A stretch of DNA of 24,686 bases, taken from a virus. A model generated the notes under the pieces. The model was not told the origin of the DNA and made no database searches. It saw only the letters and a program-made list of their open reading frames with translations. Shown one piece after another: positions 21,855 through 24,686 of the stretch (position 1 is its first letter; the number at the start of each line of letters is the position of its first letter). The stretch covers positions 1-24,686 of the IMG/VR virus record IMGVR_UViG_3300022752_000376, one strand, 5' to 3'. Made by a program: the position numbers and the translations under genes.

Positions 21855-24686
21855 TTAAGCGGGCATCAAGCGGCCCATATTTACTTCGGGCGGTTGTTTT
21901 GCAGTGCCGTGTCGGGCTTGTCGTATCCTATCCATCATGGCATAAAGTTTTTTAGATCCAGCGTTGCTAGATCCATTACCAAGATCCGCAACAACATCGG
22001 CTGGTATAACAAACTCACCGTCTGCAAGGCGAGCCTCTTGAATACCCTCAATATTAGCAGGTACGCTGTCACTCATACCATCCCCAGCGCCATTAACTGT
22101 GCGAGGAGAATTAGCTGGCCCTGTAGCACCTCCACCAACAAGCGCCATAATATTCCCGCCACCAGCAAAACCTCTAAGTAATCTACGAGCAAGGTCTTCG
22201 TAATAATCTCTTTCTTCTTGAGTTTTAGCAGCAAGCGCAGCTTGTTGAAGTTGAAGTACTTTACTTTCATCATATCCGCTCAATGTACCAAGCCCTGCCA
22301 CTGTACCTGCTATTGCGGTTGCAGGGCTAAATCCCGCCGTTGCTTTAAATGCTTCTGATGAACCAGGAGTTCCAGAGATAATATTGCTAACCCCTTGATA
22401 CATATTTTGTCCAGAATCTAAAACTCGGGCGCCAAGGCTAGGACCGGGGGACATCCCCTGCGTAACGGGGCCGGATGCTACATCAATAGGAGCAGTGGCA
22501 TTACTTACAGGGGGAGCCATAATAGTCTCTGCTGCTGGCCTAAAATCAGTTAGCATACTTGGATTAGAAAAACTTGAAGCGGGCGCAGGTGGCCCAAACA
22601 TTAATTCAGATTTATCAATTATAGGAGCACCTACCCCAGGACCACCAGCCGCTTCTAAACCTTTTCCTATTTGACCTAAACCATAAGAAGCTAAACCAGA
22701 AAGCAACCCGCGTTTAAAATCAAATCCTTTCCCTGGCCCAGCAAAACCCCCTGCAATTCCGCTTAGAGCAGCAGATGCTATAGGCCCAAGACCGGGTATA
22801 AACGGTATGATAAACTGAGCGGCTTTTAATAATTTTTTCCAACTAAATCCATACTCAGGTAATCCCGTTGCTGGGTTAATAGTACCTGAGCCGCCCATCA
22901 TCTCAAGCATTTTTGCTTCTTGTGGATTAATGTGGGCTAACATCGTATCGCCATCACGGCCTTGTCTACGTAACTCTTCAGCATAGCCTTTCATAGCAAT
23001 ACTGCTTAAGCCGCGCCCAACACCGCCGCCTTCAGCATACTGGTACATAGCACGCTCAAGATTAGTTGCTGGAGCGGTTTTTTTAAACATGGACGCAGGA
23101 AAATATTCAGCTCCTGTACGTCCCTGACGTACCATCATTTGTTGTAAATAATATTCTTTTTCCGCTGGGGACATATTAGCGTACGCTATTGCCTCCATTT
23201 CTTTAAGCGGAGTATACATTTTTCCAGTTTCATAAGAAAACACATTAGTTTTTGGCTGGATAATTCCAAAATCTTCTAAAGTGTATTTTTTCATAGCTTC
23301 TTTTAAAGAAGGCTCTGAAAGATCAATTTTCTTTTCTTTAAAGAGTGGTTTTTCTAATAATGAATTTTTTATTGCATAGTCCGGAACAGTCTTTATTGTT
23401 TCTGTATTAAAGGGTGGTTTTTTTGATAATAAATTTTCTATTACATAGTCCGGAACAGTCTCTATTATTTCTGTATTTATTTCACCACCTTTTTCATATC
23501 TTTTTATTAAACCTCCCGCGCGTCCACGGGCACCACCACCAGAGTCAGGAGGAGGAGTAACAGGAGAAGTAACAGGAGGGTTAATAAAAGAAGCGTCCGC
23601 AATTGCTTTAGCTTTAATAAGATCGTCTGTAGTTACACCAGTTTGACGCATAGCTTGCGCTACCCCTGTGGGGCTTAAATCTGCATTAGGGCTAATTAAG
23701 TAATTGTTTATTGCTTTGTAATAATCAGGCGCACCACCAGGAAATACAGTTTTGTTATTCAGCGCGTTTGTTAACCCCCCTTGACTTGGAGCAGTAAACC
23801 CAGTAGTAGCATACGTAAGAGATGGCGGAACAATATCTGCTGGTCGCGCTCCATAATTTACATTTTGGACAATGTAATTAACTTCTTGGGGGGTTAATTT
23901 AAATTCATCTTTTAAAAAAGAAGGTAACGCAGTAGGCTCTAATTTTGGGTTTTGATATATAAACTCTTGTGCAGTGTCTATAAGAGTTTGTGGGTTATAA
24001 CCTCTAAAATCTTGTTCAGGCGTTACATTTGGTGTACTAAGTAATGCAGTCATCCCCCTAGTGGGCTGTAAAATAGTTGGGCTTTTATAAAATGGTTGAA
24101 AAGCTGTTTTTTTAGTTTCTGTAATTTCGTCTGCAGGACGTTTAATAATAGGAAGCTCAGGAGGAGCCGTATAAGGAACAAACCCTAAATCTTTTAAACC
24201 TTTTATATCGGTTGAAGTAAAATTATTAAGTTTAAGATCTGCTTCAGAGATCTTATTTGCGTTCAACCAAACAATTTGTTGGGGAACTGTATATTTACTC
24301 CAATCAGAAGGTAGAGTAAGAACAGACCCGTCGGCCCTAACATAAGTTTTAGTTGTAGGAGGATTTGTAAGTGTAGTAGGGTCCGTAGGTTTAGCAGGCG
24401 CCGTGTAAGGTTTAAATCCATTTGCTATAAAATCATCTATGTCAGCTTGAGTAAAATTGTTAAATTTAAGATCTGCTACAGAGATCTTATTTGCATTCAT
24501 AAAAGCAATTCTTTGAGCAACTGTCTGTTCATTCCAATCAGAAGGTAGAGTAAGAACAGACCCGTCGGCTCTTTTAAATGTAGTTGGTTTAGTTCCACCA
24601 GTCCCACCACCAGTCCCACCACCAGTACCACCACCAGTCCCACCACCAGTCCCACCACCAGTCCCACCACCAGTACCACCACCAGT
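21855..24686 (-). CDS. Multidomain virion protein with N-terminal tandem domains and Gly-rich linker (partial at 5' end)
   Basis: The frame is open from the stop at 21855 to the window edge at 24686, giving at least 943 residues; the ATG at 24500 is internal, because the sequence upstream encodes a continuing copy of the same domain. From the edge: seven T-G-G-G units, a domain RADGSVLTLPSDW ... PYTAP, a second copy 78 residues later, a Pro-rich region, two 23-residue repeats, YEKGGE, then YAEGGGVGRGLSS, a hydrophobic stretch (AQFIIPFIPGLGPIASAALS), FAGGGNIMALVGGG and a C-terminus with GAGDGMSDSVPA, EARLADGEFVIPADVV and KLYAMMDRIRQARHG. The last part recurs in many phage structural proteins. 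It probably belongs to the virion, perhaps in the tail or ejection machinery; exact role unknown. Confidence 0.82.
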   Translation of the reverse strand, partial: TGGGTGGGTGGGTGGGTGGGTGGGTGGGTGGTKPTTFKRADGSVLTLPSDWNEQTVAQRIAFMNANKISVADLKFNNFTQADIDDFIANGFKPYTAPAKPTDPTTLTNPPTTKTYVRADGSVLTLPSDWSKYTVPQQIVWLNANKISEADLKLNNFTSTDIKGLKDLGFVPYTAPPELPIIKRPADEITETKKTAFQPFYKSPTILQPTRGMTALLSTPNVTPEQDFRGYNPQTLIDTAQEFIYQNPKLEPTALPSFLKDEFKLTPQEVNYIVQNVNYGARPADIVPPSLTYATTGFTAPSQGGLTNALNNKTVFPGGAPDYYKAINNYLISPNADLSPTGVAQAMRQTGVTTDDLIKAKAIADASFINPPVTSPVTPPPDSGGGARGRAGGLIKRYEKGGEINTEIIETVPDYVIENLLSKKPPFNTETIKTVPDYAIKNSLLEKPLFKEKKIDLSEPSLKEAMKKYTLEDFGIIQPKTNVFSYETGKMYTPLKEMEAIAYANMSPAEKEYYLQQMMVRQGRTGAEYFPASMFKKTAPATNLERAMYQYAEGGGVGRGLSSIAMKGYAEELRRQGRDGDTMLAHINPQEAKMLEMMGGSGTINPATGLPEYGFSWKKLLKAAQFIIPFIPGLGPIASAALSGIAGGFAGPGKGFDFKRGLLSGLASYGLGQIGKGLEAAGGPGVGAPIIDKSELMFGPPAPASSFSNPSMLTDFRPAAETIMAPPVSNATAPIDVASGPVTQGMSPGPSLGARVLDSGQNMYQGVSNIISGTPGSSEAFKATAGFSPATAIAGTVAGLGTLSGYDESKVLQLQQAALAAKTQEERDYYEDLARRLLRGFAGGGNIMALVGGGATGPANSPRTVNGAGDGMSDSVPANIEGIQEARLADGEFVIPADVVADLGNGSSNAGSKKLYAMMDRIRQARHGTAKQPPEVNMGRLMPA
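23340..23477 (-). repeat. Two tandem 69-bp coding repeats (23 residues each)
   Basis: Inside the partial multidomain gene, two 23-residue units (NTEIIETVPDYVIENLLSKK type, then NTETIKTVPDYAIKNSLLEK type) follow each other directly. CATAGTCCGGAACAGTCT occurs at 23375 and 23444, a 69-nt period. The divergence between copies shows the duplication is not a recent assembly artefact. Confidence 0.85.
24162..24572 (-). repeat. Two copies of a 59-residue domain at a 78-residue period
   Basis: Units at 24396-24572 and 24162-24338 each encode RADGSVLTLPSDW, a helical stretch, NANKIS.ADLK.NNFT and end PYTAP. DNA identity is high at the ends: CAATCAGAAGGTAGAGTAAG begins at 24301 and again at 24535, a 234-nt offset. 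A Pro/Thr-rich linker separates them. Further copies probably lie beyond the window edge. Confidence 0.92.
24594..24686 (-). repeat. 12-bp tandem repeat encoding Thr-Gly-Gly-Gly
   Basis: On the + strand the unit is CCACCACCAGT with one more C or A. On the coding minus strand it reads ACT GGT GGT GG(G/T), repeated seven times and then a shortened copy before the first domain. The array reaches the window edge, so its full length is not known. Third-position variation (GGG or GGT) shows it is not a perfectly homogenised array. Confidence 0.93.

Noticed and set aside
24498-24500. ATG at 24500 as start of the multidomain gene
   Set aside because: The same frame stays open to the window edge and encodes the first part of the domain whose second copy lies downstream, so this Met is internal.
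24497-24682. Minus-strand ORF rich in Val, Leu and Gly at the right edge
   Set aside because: It is the TGGG-coding array read in a wrong frame; the frame continuous with the tandem domains is the real one.
24594-24686. Replication origin iterons or CRISPR repeats at the right edge
   Set aside because: The 12-bp units are in frame with a coding sequence and have no spacers or AT-rich unwinding element next to them.

Overview
The window is a piece of a double-stranded DNA tailed-phage genome (or a prophage or metagenome-derived phage contig). It carries phage-type replication and recombination genes, many short overlapping phage ORFs, and a block of very large, repetitive virion proteins. There is no host housekeeping gene, rRNA, tRNA or CRISPR array. 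The giant protein of 2376 residues and its three companions look like the internal/ejection proteins of a podovirus-like phage, but portal, terminase and major capsid genes lie outside the window, so this is inference. Consensus sigma70 promoters and GC-rich Rho-independent terminators suggest a bacterial, probably proteobacterial, host read by host RNA polymerase.

Layout. Positions 1-1639 (+ strand): the tail of an upstream gene, then a DUF3310-type gene and five small phage ORFs. Positions 1743-2878 (- strand): a two-gene counter-oriented cassette, a metallophosphoesterase with an N-terminal HTH-like segment followed by a 57-residue extremely acidic protein. A hairpin terminator at 1699-1719 lies between it and the left genes. 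Positions 2950-10858 (+ strand): a NrdR-like zinc ribbon, a small ORF, a RecB/Cas4-like nuclease with a possible iron-sulfur cysteine set, an HNH-like small protein, a small ORF, a SNF2-type helicase, a conserved small phage protein, a zinc-containing acidic-tailed protein (ssDNA-binding candidate), an HTH regulator, a primase-helicase fusion and a last small ORF. This block ends at a strong terminator (10887-10912). Two well-formed promoters lie inside it (4320-4348 and 6186-6214), both with the stop codon of the preceding gene inside the -35 hexamer.

Positions 10911-24686 (- strand): the late block, transcribed leftward from beyond the right edge. In transcription order it holds a partial protein of at least 943 residues with tandem domains and a Thr-Gly-Gly-Gly linker, a 486-residue Ala/Gln-rich repeat protein, a 777-residue helical protein and the 2376-residue polyvalent protein. 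Gaps are 12 nt or less, and one junction is an ATGA overlap. The giant protein has two copies of a zincin-type metalloprotease-like domain (HEIVH at residue 884, HELVH at 1391), a PLxRFG-type C-terminal region, and a disordered segment with four Q-x-x-L-F-like motifs that resemble sliding-clamp-binding peptides. These are the most unusual features of the window.

How it fits together: the + strand block supplies replication and recombination enzymes (primase-helicase, ssDNA-binding candidate, SNF2 helicase, nuclease) and small regulators. The - strand block supplies proteins probably packaged in the virion and delivered with the DNA, some of which may act on host targets after entry. Functional calls rest on motifs read by eye; no database search was run.
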